This document shows, one piece after another, positions 10,201-23,618 of a DNA stretch of 64,000 nt; positions within the stretch are counted from its first letter, which is position 1; the number at the start of each line of letters is the position of its first letter. A model generated the notes under the pieces. That model was not told where the DNA came from. It saw only the letters and a program-made list of their open reading frames with translations, and did no database searches. The position numbers were made by a program, and so were the translations under genes. Source of the stretch: Chrysaora quinquecirrha (lineage: Eukaryota; Cnidaria; Scyphozoa; Semaeostomeae; Pelagiidae); NCBI GenBank assembly GCA_014526335.1, contig JACTAT010000016.1, positions 7,047,339-7,111,338 of the forward strand, written 5' to 3'.

Positions 10201-13200
10201 TTTTGTGCTAACAGATCTAACTAATAGAAGAGAGCAATAACGTAAATAACGAATAAGCCCCCACCTTCGAACAAGCCCTCCCCTTTGAATAAGCCCCCAC
10301 CTAAGAATTCATTTTTGCCAATGTGCCCTCCCCTCGATTTAGGCCCCATGGGGAGTTATTCGAAGGATTTATGAATTTGTTTCTTTATATAATGTATCTT
10401 TCAACCAATTAAAACACTGAACAAGTAGACATGGAATAATTCCAAGAAACCTAAGGAGCTACCTATCCTCAACTTTGAAAATTGTTTTTAACTAAATCGA
10501 ATACGGAATCTGCTTTGGGCATTTTGAGATATGGCCTCAAAATCACGTGATCGATGACGTCATCTTTCAATGATAAAAAATCTATAAAAAATAAAAAAAA
10601 TGGCAAAAACGTATGAAAAGTGATGTAATTTGCTATGTAAGTGCTAGCCATCGACCAAAGATCATTTGAGTCGATGCTTCGGTGCTACATTTTTCCTTAA
10701 AGTCTGTTGCCAATATTTGACATACCTTTCTGCTCACACTTGTGACTTGTAAGTACTCTGACAGCTGTGAGACAGGCATGAAAACATCTATTGAAAAGTT
10801 CTAGCGACTCCCGGTCAGCAGCAAGCTCCGTTTGGTCATACATGCAGCAAGTAACCGAACGTACTTCCCTCTTTGGTTTCAAATGCTCGTCTTCTTTTAT
10901 TTTCAGAGTGTTTCGAAAGTGGAGGCAAGCCAAATTAGTGCACGCGAGAGCGAAAAATAACCCTCATTGTAGCTGCACCTGCCCAGTTTTAATAAATATC
11001 TTTCCCAGTCTAACTTGGATGGTCTTAGCCTACAAAGGGATTTCTTGATCCATAGTCTCCACTGCAGATGTCATGCCCGATGTCATGAGTATCATAAAAT
11101 GCTTTCTTTTGGTTCGACAGATTCATTTTTGAACGCCTGGCGTGCGCATGGATAAAATAATCAAGTAATAAGCAGTCCATCCTTCCTAAACGAACCTGCT
11201 GCCTAGCTCTTATTATGGTCAGCCTGTGGACACACTCTATAACTATTGTTTAGATTAATTAGTATTTTAGTTGATCTCTATCTGATACTCGGTTAGCATC
11301 TCTATGTGTTCCTCTCCATAACAGCTATCTTCTCTGATGACAATAAATTGTGCAGGAGCACGTCTCATCAAGGCTCTTGCGAGCAGGGCAGTCGACTTTA
11401 AAAGCAATATTCAGACAAGCGATCGGTCTTTATATGCCTGCTCCGGCTGCCGCTCCACCGCTGTGGGTAAGCAGGTCCTGTTCTGCACGAAGCTCGAGGA
11501 ATTTCCTGTCGACTTTCCACTCAGGCTGGCCAATTATTTTGGCACACAACTCTGCAAATGTAGTTTCCTCTTACAACTACCGTTTCAAGGCAGGAGGTTG
11601 AGCGTCTCTTTCGGAGGTGTGGTCTTTTTCACAGGTCGCCTGATACATTGCTGCCTACTTGTCTTTTCCTTTTCGGTCTCCACTCTATGTATTTCTGTGC
11701 TTAACCAGCTTTAATCATTGATGATACAGCACAGCCTTTAACTTCGGTAGTTGGTCCGCTGGTCTGCTTGTGTAAGAGGTGTTGGCTTGGCATGATCTCG
11801 CAAGCCCGGTACTTTGTTTGCATGTACCAGGGTTTTTGGAAAAATTCCCTGTCTAAAGTTAGTCCTGACAGGTTTTACTAAATCAATTCAACCAATAATC
11901 AGTCATTGGCTGTTGGCAAACAGCTAATTTTAATAAAAGAGTACAGATTTTTCTCTCTGCTATTCTTTCGACAACAAACTGGAACCATTAACTTTAAAAT
12001 AAGCACTCTCCTCGAATGAGCCCTCGCCCTAAAATTAATTATTGCCAATAAGCTCCCGGGGGGCTTCTTTGAGGATTTACGGTCATCAGAATTTGAGTAT
12101 ACAAAGCTTCGAACGAGAATTTTCCTTTCTTTAGAAGCAATAATTTTTTAGCATTTTATAACATTTTAAGCAGTTATGATGCTGCTTTTCTGCAAAGTAG
12201 AAGGATAACTAAGTTTATAACCTATTTGAATACCCAGTAATTTGACTTTTGACTTTTTTATTTGCCTTGAATGTTGAAATTTCTTCCAGCAGTATTTGCA
12301 TGATCCTTTTAACATTGTGCATTCCGTAGGTTTTTACCTAATTTATTATAAAGTTGCCCATATACACTATGACCTAAAGTCCTCCTAACACACGATAGGG
12401 TACAGAGGAAAAGTAGTGATTAAAGAAGGTGCTGAAAAGGGATTACAATATCAGAGTATAAGGTCTTACGTCTTAGATTCTTAGATCGTATATTCCTCCT
12501 CCAAATTAAAAGCTTATCTATTTAATCACACTGACCTCTTCCTACTGTACTGTACCTAATGAAAGTTTTTGCATTTATTTTGATTTTTCTTATATATATT
12601 AGAAACAAGAGAACAATTTGAAGATTTCAAAACAGGCATTGATGAAAGACAGAAAAAGACTGACGAAAATGTCCAGAGTAAGTATTATAAGATGAAATTC
12701 AAATTGAAAACAATGTTAATGTCATTATTTATTTGGATGGCAATAGATCAAATACGTAACAGTTGTTTGTTACAAGGTTTCTTATGTGTATTCTCTGCTG
12801 AGCCCTGGATGCTGACGCACTGAAGAAAAGAAAATCTTTCTTTATGGCTTATTTCTTAACATTTATTATCTTGAATGCTAACCAAAGTCCTTTCTTAAAA
12901 TATTTTGCTAGGAGCAAATGCAAGTACTTTGACTGGCACTGTGTTGTTGATCATCAAAAAAGTCCATTTTATATGAAGAGGATAGCGTGTTGGGTCTATA
13001 TGAAGTTGTTTGATGCTTAAAGTTATCTACCCTTGAGGTCTACTAATTTTGCCTTGAAAACCTGTTGAAGATATGTAGCTAGGATGTTGTCCGGGCAACT
13101 GTTATCAACAATGACCCTGCAAAATAATCAATCAACACCCTAGTTAACCACACAGCAATGAATGAAATTTTGAGTATATATCATTTGAACTGTCTAGAAA

Positions 13201-13556
13201 ATATCAAACGCGGATGAGTTTTCTTTGAAAGGTCTTGCGTGACCATAAGTATTCTTCTAAAGCAGCGGAGCTCAAAAGCAGATATACGCTTTTCTAGTGC
13301 TTTGCTGTGGGTCCAAAGTTGAGGATAGGTAGTAATTTATTTATTTATTTATTTAGGAATACTAAATTTCATGGATATAACGGTAACCAATTACTCCAAC
13401 ATCGATTTCATCATTGGGGCTGAGCCCCCTGTTCTAAAAATAGATCATAGGGGCATTTTTCAGCTTGGGTCTGTTTCGCATCGTTTTCTACGACTCAAAC
13501 TGCATATTTTGTGAAATTTTCATGCTGGTATCATATTTTGCACAATTGAAGTGTTA
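10201..13556. repeat. Tandem unit 2 (3356 bp)
   Basis: Second full copy. It has 'aatagaagag' near its start, shared only with unit 6, and 'ctttattatgg'-type and 'cctgtgg' variants shared with units 3 and 6. The exon copy is at 12603-12677. Confidence 0.95.
12603..12677 (+). CDS. Coiled-coil-like exon, copy 2
   Basis: Identical in nucleotide sequence to copy 1 over all 75 nt. The acceptor AG is at 12601-12602 and the donor 'gtaagtatt' starts at 12678. Phase 1 at both ends. Confidence 0.75.
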
Positions 13557-16500
13557 TTTTGTGCTAACAGATCTAACTAATACAAGAGAGCAATAACGTA
13601 AATAACGAATAAGCCCCACCTTCGAACAAGCCCTCCCTTTGAATAAGCCCCACCTAAGAATTCATTTTTGCCAATGTGCCTCCCTCGATTTAGGCCCCAT
13701 GGGGAGTTATTCGAAGGATTTATGAATTTGTTTCTTTATATAATGTATCTTTCAACCAATTAAAACACTGAACAAGTAGACATGGAATAATTCCAAGAAA
13801 CCTAAGGAGCTACCTATCCTCAACTTTGAAAATTGTTTTTAACTAAATCGAATACGGAATCTGCTTTGGGCATTTTGAGATATGGCCTCAAAATCACGTG
13901 ATCGATGACGTCATCTTTCAATGATAAAAAATCTATAAAAATAAAAAAATGGCAAAACGTATGAAAAGTGATGTAATTTGCTATGTAAGTGCTAGCCATC
14001 GACCAAAGATCATTTGAGTCGATGCTTCGGTGCTACATTTTCCTTAAAGTCTGTTGCCAATATTTGACATACCTTTCTGCTCACACTTGTGACTTGTAAG
14101 TACTCTGACAGCTGTGAGACAGGCATGAAAACATCTATTGAAAAGTTCTAGCGACTCCCGGTCAGCAGCAAGCTCCGTTTGGTCATACATGTAGCAAGTA
14201 ACCGAACGTACTTCCCTCTTTGGTTTCAAATGCTCGTCTTCTTTTATTTTCAGAGTGTTTCGAAAGTGGAGGCAAGCCAAATTAGTGCACGCGAGAGCGA
14301 AAAATAACCCTCATTGTAGCTGCACCTGCCCAGTTTTAATAAATATCTTTCCCAGTCTAACTTGGATGGTCTTAGCCTACAAAGGGATTTCTTGATCCAT
14401 AGTCTCCACTGCAGATGTCATGCCCGATGTCATGAGTATCATAAAATGCTTTCTTTTGGTTCGACAGATTCATTTTTGAACGCCTGGCGTGCGCATGGAT
14501 AAAATAATCAAGTAATAAGCAGTCCATCCTTCCTAAACGAACCTGCTGCCTAGCTCTTATTATGGTCAGCCTGTGGACACACTCTATAACTATTGTTTAG
14601 ATTAATTAGTATTTTAGTTGATCTCTATCTGATACTCGGTTAGCATCTCTATGTGTTCCTCTCCATAACAGCTATCTTCTCTGATGACAATAAATTGTGC
14701 AGGAGCACGTCTCATCAAGGCTCTTGCGAGCAGGGCAGTCGAATTTAAAAGCAATATTCAGACAAGCGATCGGTCTTTATATGCCTGCTCCATCTGCCGC
14801 TCCACCGCTGTGGGTAAGTATGTCCTGTTCTGCACGAAGCTCGAGGAATTTCCTGTCGACTTTCCACTCAGGCTGGCCAATTATTTTGGCGCACAACTCT
14901 GTAAATGTAGTTTCCTCTTACAACTACCGTTTTAAGGCAGGAGGTTGAGCGTCTCTTTCGGAGGTGTGGTCTTTTTCACAGGTCGCCTGATACATTGCTG
15001 CCTACTTGTCTTTTCCTTTTCGGTCTCCACTCTATGTATTTCTGTGCTTAACCAGCTTTAATCATTGATGATACAGCACAGCCTTTAACTTCGGTAGTTG
15101 GTCCGCTGGTCTGCTTGTGTAAGAGGTGTTGGCTTGGCATGATCTCGCAAGCCCGGTACTTTGTTTGCATGTACCAGGGTTTTTGGAAAAATTCCCTGTC
15201 TAAAGTTAGTCCTGACAGGTTTTACTATCAATTCAACCAATAATCAGTCATTGGCTGTTGGCAAACAGCTGATTTTAATAGAAGAGTACAGATTTTTCTC
15301 TCTGCTATTCTTTCGACAACAAACTGGAACCATTGAACTTTAAAATAAGCACTCTCCTCGAATGAGCCCTCGCCTTAAGATTAATTATTGCCAATAAGCT
15401 CCCGGGGGCTTCTTTGAGGATTTACGGTCATTAGAATTTGAGTATATAAAGCTTCGAACGAGAATTTTCCTTTCTTTAGAAGCAATAATTTTTTTAGCAT
15501 TTTTATAACATTTTAAGCAGTTATGATGCTGCTTTTCTGCAAAGTAGAAGGATAACTAAGTTTATAACCTATTTGAATACCCAGTAATTTGACTTTTGAC
15601 TTTTTTATTTGCCTTGAATGTTGAAATTTCTTCCAGCAGTATTTGCATGATCCTTTTAACATTGTGCATTCCGTAGGTTTTTACCTAATTTATTATAAAG
15701 TTGCCCATATACACTATGACCTAAAGTCCTCCTAACACACGATAGGGTACAGAGGAAAAGTAGTGATTAAAGAAGGTACTGAAAAGGGATTACAATATCA
15801 GAACATAAGGTCTTACGTCTTAGATTCTTAGATCGTATATTCCTCCCCTGCAAATTAAAAGCTTATCTATTTAATCACATTGACCTCTTCCTACTGTACT
15901 GTACCTAATGAAAGTTTTTTGCATTTATTTTGATTTTTTCTTATATATATTAGAAACAAGAGAACAATTTGAAGATTTCAAAACAGGCATCGATGAAAGA
16001 CAGAAAAAGACTGACGAAAATGTCCAGAGTAAGTATTATAAGATGAAATTCAAATTGAAAACAATGTTAATGTCATTATTAATTTGGATGGCAATAGATC
16101 AAATACGTAACAGTTGTTTGTTACAATGTTTCTTATGTGTATTCTCTGCTGAGCCCAAGATGCTGAGGCACTGAAAAAAGGAAATCTTTCTTTATGGCTT
16201 GTTTCTTAACATTTATTATCTTGAATGCTAACCAAAGTCCTTTCTTCAAGGCCGATTAAAATATCTTGCTAGGAGCAAATGCAAGTACTTTGACTGGGAC
16301 AGTGTTGTTGATCATCAAAAAAGTCCATTTTATATGAAGAGGATAGCGTGTTGGGTCTATATGAAGTTTTTTGGTGCTTAAAGTTATCTACCCTTGAGGT
16401 CTACTCATTTAGCCTTGAAAACCTGTTGAAGATATGTAGCTAGGATGTTGTCCGGGCAACTGTTATCAACAATGACGCTGCAAAATAATCAATCAACACC

Positions 16501-16917
16501 CTAGTTAACTACACAGCAATGAATGAAATTTTGAGTATATATCATTTGAACTGTCTAGAAAATATCAAACGCGGATGAGTGTTCTTTGAAAGGTGTTGCG
16601 TGACCATAAGTATTCTTCTAAAGCAGCGGAGCTCAAAAGCAGATATACGCTTTTCTAGTGCTTTGCTGTGGGTCCAAAGTTGAGGATAGGTAGTAATTTA
16701 TTTATTTATTTATTTAGGAATACTAAATTTCATGGATATAACGGTAACCAATTACTCCAAGATCGATTTGATCATTGGGGCTGAGCCCCCTGTTCTAAAA
16801 ATAGATCATAGGGGCATTTTTCAGCTTGGGTCTGTTTCGCATCGTTTTCTACGACTCAAACTGCATATTTTGTGAAATTTTCATGCAGGTATCATATTTT
16901 GCACAATTGAAGTGTTA
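13557..16917. repeat. Tandem unit 3 (3361 bp)
   Basis: Third full copy and one of the more diverged. It has shortened C-runs in the first 150 bp, as unit 4 does. About 220 bp after the exon it carries an insertion 'caaggccgatt' (near 16247) that is shared only with unit 6. Confidence 0.95.
15954..16028 (+). CDS. Coiled-coil-like exon, copy 3
   Basis: Differs from the other copies by one synonymous change (ATT to ATC at the Ile codon), although the surrounding intron carries many differences. Splice sites and phase 1-1 are kept. Confidence 0.75.
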
Positions 16918-19900
16918 TTTTGTGCTAACAGATCTAACTAATACAAGAGAGCAATAACGTAAATAACGAATAAGCCCCACCTTCGAACAAGCCCTCCCTT
17001 TGAATAAGCCCCACCTAAGAATTCATTTTTGCCAATGTGCCTCCCTCGATTTAGGCCCCATGGGGAGTTATTCGAAGGATTTATGAATTTGTTTCTTTAT
17101 ATAATGTATCTTTCAACCAATTAAAACACTGAACAAGTAGACATGGAATAATTCCAAGAAACCTAAGGAGCTACCTATCCTCAACTTTGAAAATTGTTTT
17201 TAACTAAATCGAATACGGAATCTGCTTTGGGCATTTTGAGATATGGTCTCAAAATCACGTGATCGATGACGTCATCTTTCAATGATAAAAAATCTATAAA
17301 AAGAAAAAATGGCGAAAACGTATGAAAATTGATGTAATTGGCTATGTAAGTGCTAGCCATCGACCAAAGATCCTTTGAGTCGAGGCTTCGGTGCTACATT
17401 TTTCCTTAAAGTCTGTTGCCAATATTTGACATACCTTTCTGCTCACACTTGTGATTTGTAAGTACTCTGACAGCTGTGAGACAGGCATGAAAACATCTAT
17501 TGAAGAGTTCTAGCGACTCCCGGTCAGCAGCAAGCTCCGTTTGGTCATACATGTAGCAAGTAACCGAACGTACTTCCCTCTTTGGTTTCAAATGCTCGTC
17601 TTCTTTTATTTTCAGAGTGTTTCGAAAGTGGAGGCAAGCCAAATTAGTGCACGCGAGGGCGAAAAATAACCCTCATTGTAGCTGCACCTGCCCAGTTTTA
17701 ATAAATATCTTTCCCAGTCTAACTTGGATGGTCTTAGCCTACAAAGGGATTTCTTGATCCATATAGTCTCCACTGCAGATGTCATGCCCGATGTCATGAG
17801 TATCATCAAATGCTTTCTTTTGGTTCGACAGATTCATTTTTGAACGCCTGGCGTGCGCATGGATAAAATAATCAAGTAATAAGCAGTCCATCCTTCCTAA
17901 ACGAACCTGCTGCCTAGCTCTTCTTATGGTCAGCCTGCGGACACACTCTATAACTATTGTTTAGATTAATTAGTATTTTAGTTGATCTCTATCTGATACT
18001 CGGTTAGCATCTCTATGTGTTCCTCTCCATAACAGCTATCTTCTCTGATGACAATAAATTGTGCAGGAGCACGTCTCATCAAGGCTCTTGCGAGCAGGGC
18101 AGTCGACTTTAAAAGCAATATTCAGACAAGCGATCGGTCTTTATATGCCTGCTCCGGCTGCCGCTCCACCGCTGTGGGTAAGCAGGTCCTGTTCTGCACG
18201 AAGCTCGAGGAATTTCCTGTCGACTTTCCACTCAGGCTGGCCAATTATTTTGGCACACAACTCTGCAAATGTAGTTTCCTCTTACAACTACCGTTTCAAG
18301 GCAGGAGGTTGAGCGTCTCTTTCGGAGGTGTGGTCTTTTTCACAGGTCGCCTGATACATTGCTGCCTACTTGTCTTTTCCTTTTCGGTCTCCACTCTATG
18401 TATTTCTGTGCTTAACCAGCTTTAATCATTGATGATACAGCACAGCCTTTAACTTCGGTAGTTGGTCCGCTGGTCTGCTTGTGTAAGAGGTGTTGGCTTG
18501 GCATGATCTCGCAAGCCCGGTACTTTGTTTGCATGTACCAGGGTTTTTGGAAAAATTCCCTGTCTAAAGTTAGTCCTGACAGGTTTTACTATATCAATTC
18601 AACCAATAATCAGTCATTGGCTGTTGGCAAACAGCTAATTTTAATAAAAGAGTACAGATTTTTCTCTCTGCTATTCTTTCGACAACAAACTGGAACCATT
18701 AACTTTAAAATAAGCACTCTCCTCGAATGAGCCCTCGCCCTAAAATTAATTATTGCCAATAAGCTCCCGGGGGGCTTCTTTGAGGATTTACGGTCATCAG
18801 AATTTGAGTATACAAAGCTTCGAACGAGAATTTTCCTTTCTTTAGAAGCAATAATTTTTTTAGCATTTTTATAACATTTTAAGCAGTTATGATGCTGCTT
18901 TTCTGCAAAGTAGAAGGATAACTAAGTTTATAACCTATTTGAATACCCAGTAATTTGACTTTTGACTTTTTTATTTGCCTTGAATGTTGAAATTTCTTCC
19001 AGCAGTATTTGCATGATCCTTTTAACATTGTGCATTCCGTAGGTTTTTACCTAATTTATTATAAAGTTGCCCATATACACTATGACCTAAAGTCCTCCTA
19101 ACACACGATAGGGTACAGAGGAAAAGTAGTGATTAAAGAAGGTGCTGAAAAGGGATTACAATATCAGAGTATAAGGTCTTACGTCTTAGATTCTTAGATC
19201 GTATATTCCTCCCCTCCAAATTAAAAGCTTATCTATTTAATCACACTGACCTCTTCCTACTGTACTGTACCTAATGAAAGTTTTTTGCATTTATTTTGAT
19301 TTTTTCTTATATATATTAGAAACAAGAGAACAATTTGAAGATTTCAAAACAGGCATTGATGAAAGACAGAAAAAGACTGACGAAAATGTCCAGAGTAAGT
19401 ATTATAAGATGAAATTCAAATTGAAAACAATGTTAATGTCATTATTTATTTGGATGGCAATAGATCAAATACGTAACAGTTGTTTGTTACAAGGTTTCTT
19501 ATGTGTATTCTCTGCTGAGCCCTGGATGCTGACGCACTGAAGAAAAGAAAATCTTTCTTTATGGCTTATTTCTTAACATTTATTATCTTGAATGCTAACC
19601 AAAGTCCTTTCTTAAAATATTTTGCTAGGAGCAAATGCAAGTACTTTGACTGGCACTGTGTTGTTGATCATCAAAAAAGTCCATTTTATATGAAGAGGAT
19701 AGCGTGTTGGGTCTATATGAAGTTGTTTGATGCTTAAAGTTATCTACCCTTGAGGTCTACTAATTTTGCCTTGAAAACCTGTTGAAGATATGTAGCTAGG
19801 ATGTTGTCCGGGCAACTGTTATCAACAATGACCCTGCAAAATAATCAATCAACACCCTAGTTAACCACACAGCAATGAATGAAATTTTGAGTATATATCA

Positions 19901-20273
19901 TTTGAACTGTCTAGAAAATATCAAACGCGGATGAGTTTTCTTTGAAAGGTCTTGCGTGACCATAAGTATTCTTCTAAAGCAGCGGAGCTCAAAAGCAGAT
20001 ATACGCTTTTCTAGTGCTTTGCTGTGGGTCCAAAGTTGAGGATAGGTAGTAATTTATTTATTTATTTATTTAGGAATACTAAATTTCATGGATATAACGG
20101 TAACCAATTACTCCAACATCGATTTCATCATTGGGGCTGAGCCCCCTGTTCTAAAAATAGATCATAGGGGCATTTTTCAGCTTGGGTCTGTTTCGCATCG
20201 TTTTCTACGACTCAAACTGCATATTTTGTGAAATTTTCATGCTGGTATCATATTTTGCACAATTGAAGTGTTA
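16918..20273. repeat. Tandem unit 4 (3356 bp)
   Basis: Fourth full copy. The first ~900 bp resembles unit 3 ('catgtagcaag' and short C-runs). The later part returns to the unit 1/2 type, so the copy is mosaic. Confidence 0.95.
19320..19394 (+). CDS. Coiled-coil-like exon, copy 4
   Basis: Nucleotide-identical to copy 1. The acceptor ends at 19319 and the donor starts at 19395. Frame and length are preserved. Confidence 0.75.
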
Positions 20274-23200
20274 TTTTGTGCTAACAGATCTAACTAATAC
20301 AAGAGAGCAATAACGTAAATAACGAATAAGCCCCCACCTTCGAACAAGCCCTCCCCTTTGAATAAGCCCCCACCTAAGAATTCATTTTTGCCAATGTGCC
20401 CTCCCCTCGATTTAGGCCCCATGGGGAGTTATTCAAGGATTTATGAATTTGTTTCTTTATATAATGTATCTTTCAACCAATTAAAACACTGAACAAGTAG
20501 ACATGGAATAATTCCAAGAAACCTAAGGAGCTACCTATCCTCAACTTTGAAAATTGTTTTAACTAAATCGAATACGGAATCTGCTTTGGGCATTTTGAGA
20601 TATGGCCTCAAAATCACGTGATCGATGACGTCATCTTTCAATGATAAAAATCTATAAAAATAAAAAATGGCAAAAACGTATGAAAAGTGATGTAATTTGC
20701 TATGTAAGTGCTAGCCATCGACCAAAGATCATTTGAGTCGATGCTTCGGTGCTACATTTTCCTTAAAGTCTGTTGCCAATATTTGACATACCTTTCTGCT
20801 CACACTTGTGACTTGTAAGTACTCTGACAGCTGTGAGACAGGCATGAAAACATCTATTGAAAAGTTCTAGCGACTCCCGGTCAGCAGCAAGCTCCGTTTG
20901 GTCATACATGCAGCAAGTAACCGAACGTACTTCCCTCTTTGGTTTCAAATGCTCGTCTTCTTTTATTTTCAGAGTGTTTCGAAAGTGGAGGCAAGCCAAA
21001 TTAGTGCACGCGAGAGCGAAAAATAACCCTCATTGTAGCTGCACCTGCCCAGTTTTAATAAATATCTTTCCCAGTCTAACTTGGATGGTCTTAGCCTACA
21101 AAGGGATTTCTTGATCCATAGTCTCCACTGCAGATGTCATGCCCGATGTCATGAGTATCATAAAATGCTTTCTTTTGGTTCGACAGATTCATTTTTGAAC
21201 GCCTGGCGTGCGCATGGATAAAATAATCAAGTAATAAGCAGTCCATCCTTCCTAAACGAACCTGCTGCCTAGCTCTTCTTATGGTCAGCCTGCGGACACA
21301 CTCTATAACTATTGTTTAGATTAAATAGTATTTTAGTTGATCTCTATCTGATACTCGGTTAGCATCTCTATGTGTTCCTCTCCATAACAGCTATCTTCTC
21401 TGATGACAATAAATTGTGCAGGAGCACGTCTCATCAAGGCTCTTGCGAGCAGGGCAGTCGACTTTAAAAGCAATATTCAGACAAGCGATCGGTCTTTATA
21501 TGCCTGCTCCGGCTGCCGCTCCACCGCTGTGGGTAAGCAGGTCCTGTTCTGCACGAAGCTCGAGGAATTTCCTGTCGACTTTCCACTCAGGCTGGCCAAT
21601 TATTTTGGCACACAACTCTGCAAATGTAGTTTCCTCTTACAACTACCGTTTTAAGGCAGGAGGTTGAGCGTCTCTTTCGGAGGTGTGGTCTTTTTCACAG
21701 GTCGCCTGATACATTGCTGCCTACTTGTCTTTTCCTTTTCGGTCTCCACTCTATCTATTTCTGTGCTTAACCAGCTTTAATCATTGATGATACAGCACAG
21801 CCTTTAACTTCGGTAGTTGGTCCGCTGGTCTGCTTGTGTAAGAGGTGTTGGCTTGGCATGATCTCGCAAGCCCGGTACTTTGTTTGCATGTACCAGGGTT
21901 TTTGGAAAATTCCTGTCTAAAGTTAGTCCTGACAGGTTTTACTATATCAATTCAACCAATAATCAGTCATTGGCTGTTGGCAAACAGCTAATTTTAATAA
22001 AAGAGTACAGATTTTTCTCTCTGCTATTCTTTCGACAACAAACTGGAACCATTAACTTTAAAATAAGCACTCTCCTCGAATGAGCCCTCGCCCTAAAATT
22101 AATTATTGCCAATAAGCTCCTGGGGCTTCTTTGAGGATTTACGGTCATCAGAATTTGAGTATACAAAGCTTCGAACGAGAATTTTCCTTTCTTTAGAAGC
22201 AATAATTTTTAGCATTTTTATAACATTTTAAGCAGTTATGATGCTGCTTTTCTGCAAAGTAGAAGGATAACTAAGTTTATAACCTATTTGAATACCCAGT
22301 AATTTGACTTTTGACTTTTTTATTTGCCTTGAATGTTGAAATTTCTTCCAGCAGTATTTGCATGATCCTTTTAACATTGTGCATTCCGTAGGTTTTTACC
22401 TAATTTATTATAAAGTTGCCCATATACACTATGACCTAAAGTCCTCCTAACACACGATAGGGTACAGAGGAAAAGTAGTGATTAAAGAAGGTGCTGAAAA
22501 GGGATTACAATATCAGAGTATAAGGTCTTACTTCTTAGATTCTTAGATCGTATATTCCTCCCCTCCAAATTAAAAGCTTATCTATTTAATCACACTGACC
22601 TCTTCCTACTGTACTGTACCTAATGAAAGTTTTTGCATTTATTTTGATTTTTCTTATATATATTAGAAACAAGAGAACAATTTGAAGATTTCAAAACAGG
22701 CATTGATGAAAGACAGAAAAAGACTGACGAAAATGTCCAGAGTAAGTATTATAAGATGAAATTCAAATTGAAAACAATGTTAATGTCATTATTTATTTGG
22801 ATGGCAATAGATCAAATACGTAACAGTTGTTTGTTACAAGGTTTCTTATGTGTATTCTCTGCTGAGCCCTGGATGCTGACGCACTGAAGAAAAGAAAATC
22901 TTTCTTTATGGCTTATTTCTTAACATTTATTATCTTGAATGCTAACCAAAGTCCTTTCTTAAAATATTTTGCTAGGAGCAAATGCAAGTACTTTGACTGG
23001 CACTGTGTTGTTGATCATCAAAAAAGTCCATTTTATATGAAGAGGATAGCGTGTTGGGTCTATATGAAGTTGTTTGATGCTTAAAGTTATCTACCCTTGA
23101 GGTCTACTAATTTTGCCTTGAAAACCTGTTGAAGATATGTAGCTAGGATGTTGTCCGGGCAACTGTTATCAACAATGACCCTGCAAAATAATCAATCAAC

Positions 23201-23618
23201 ACCCTAGTTAACCACACAGCAATGAATGAAATTTTGAGTATATATCATTTGAACTGTCTAGAAAATATCAAACGCGGATGAGTTTTCTTTGAAAGGTCTT
23301 GCGTGACCATAAGTATTCTTCTAAAGCAGCGGAGCTCAAAAGCAGATATACGCTTTTCTAGTGCTTTGCTGTGGGTCCAAAGTTGAGGATAGGTAGTAAT
23401 TTATTTATTTATTTATTTAGGAATACTAAATTTCATGGATATAACGGTAACCAATTACTCCAACATCGATTTCATCATTGGGGCTGAGCCCCTGTTCTAA
23501 AAATAGATCATAGGGCATTTTTCAGCTTGGGTCTGTTTCGCATCGTTTTCTACGACTCAAACTGCATATTTTGTGAAATTTTCATGCTGGTATCATATTT
23601 TGCACAATTGAAGTGTTA
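20274..23618. repeat. Tandem unit 5 (3345 bp)
   Basis: Fifth full copy and the closest relative of unit 1 by shared point variants. It is slightly shorter through homopolymer contractions. Confidence 0.95.
22667..22741 (+). CDS. Coiled-coil-like exon, copy 5
   Basis: Nucleotide-identical to copy 1. The acceptor ends at 22666 and the donor starts at 22742. Confidence 0.75.
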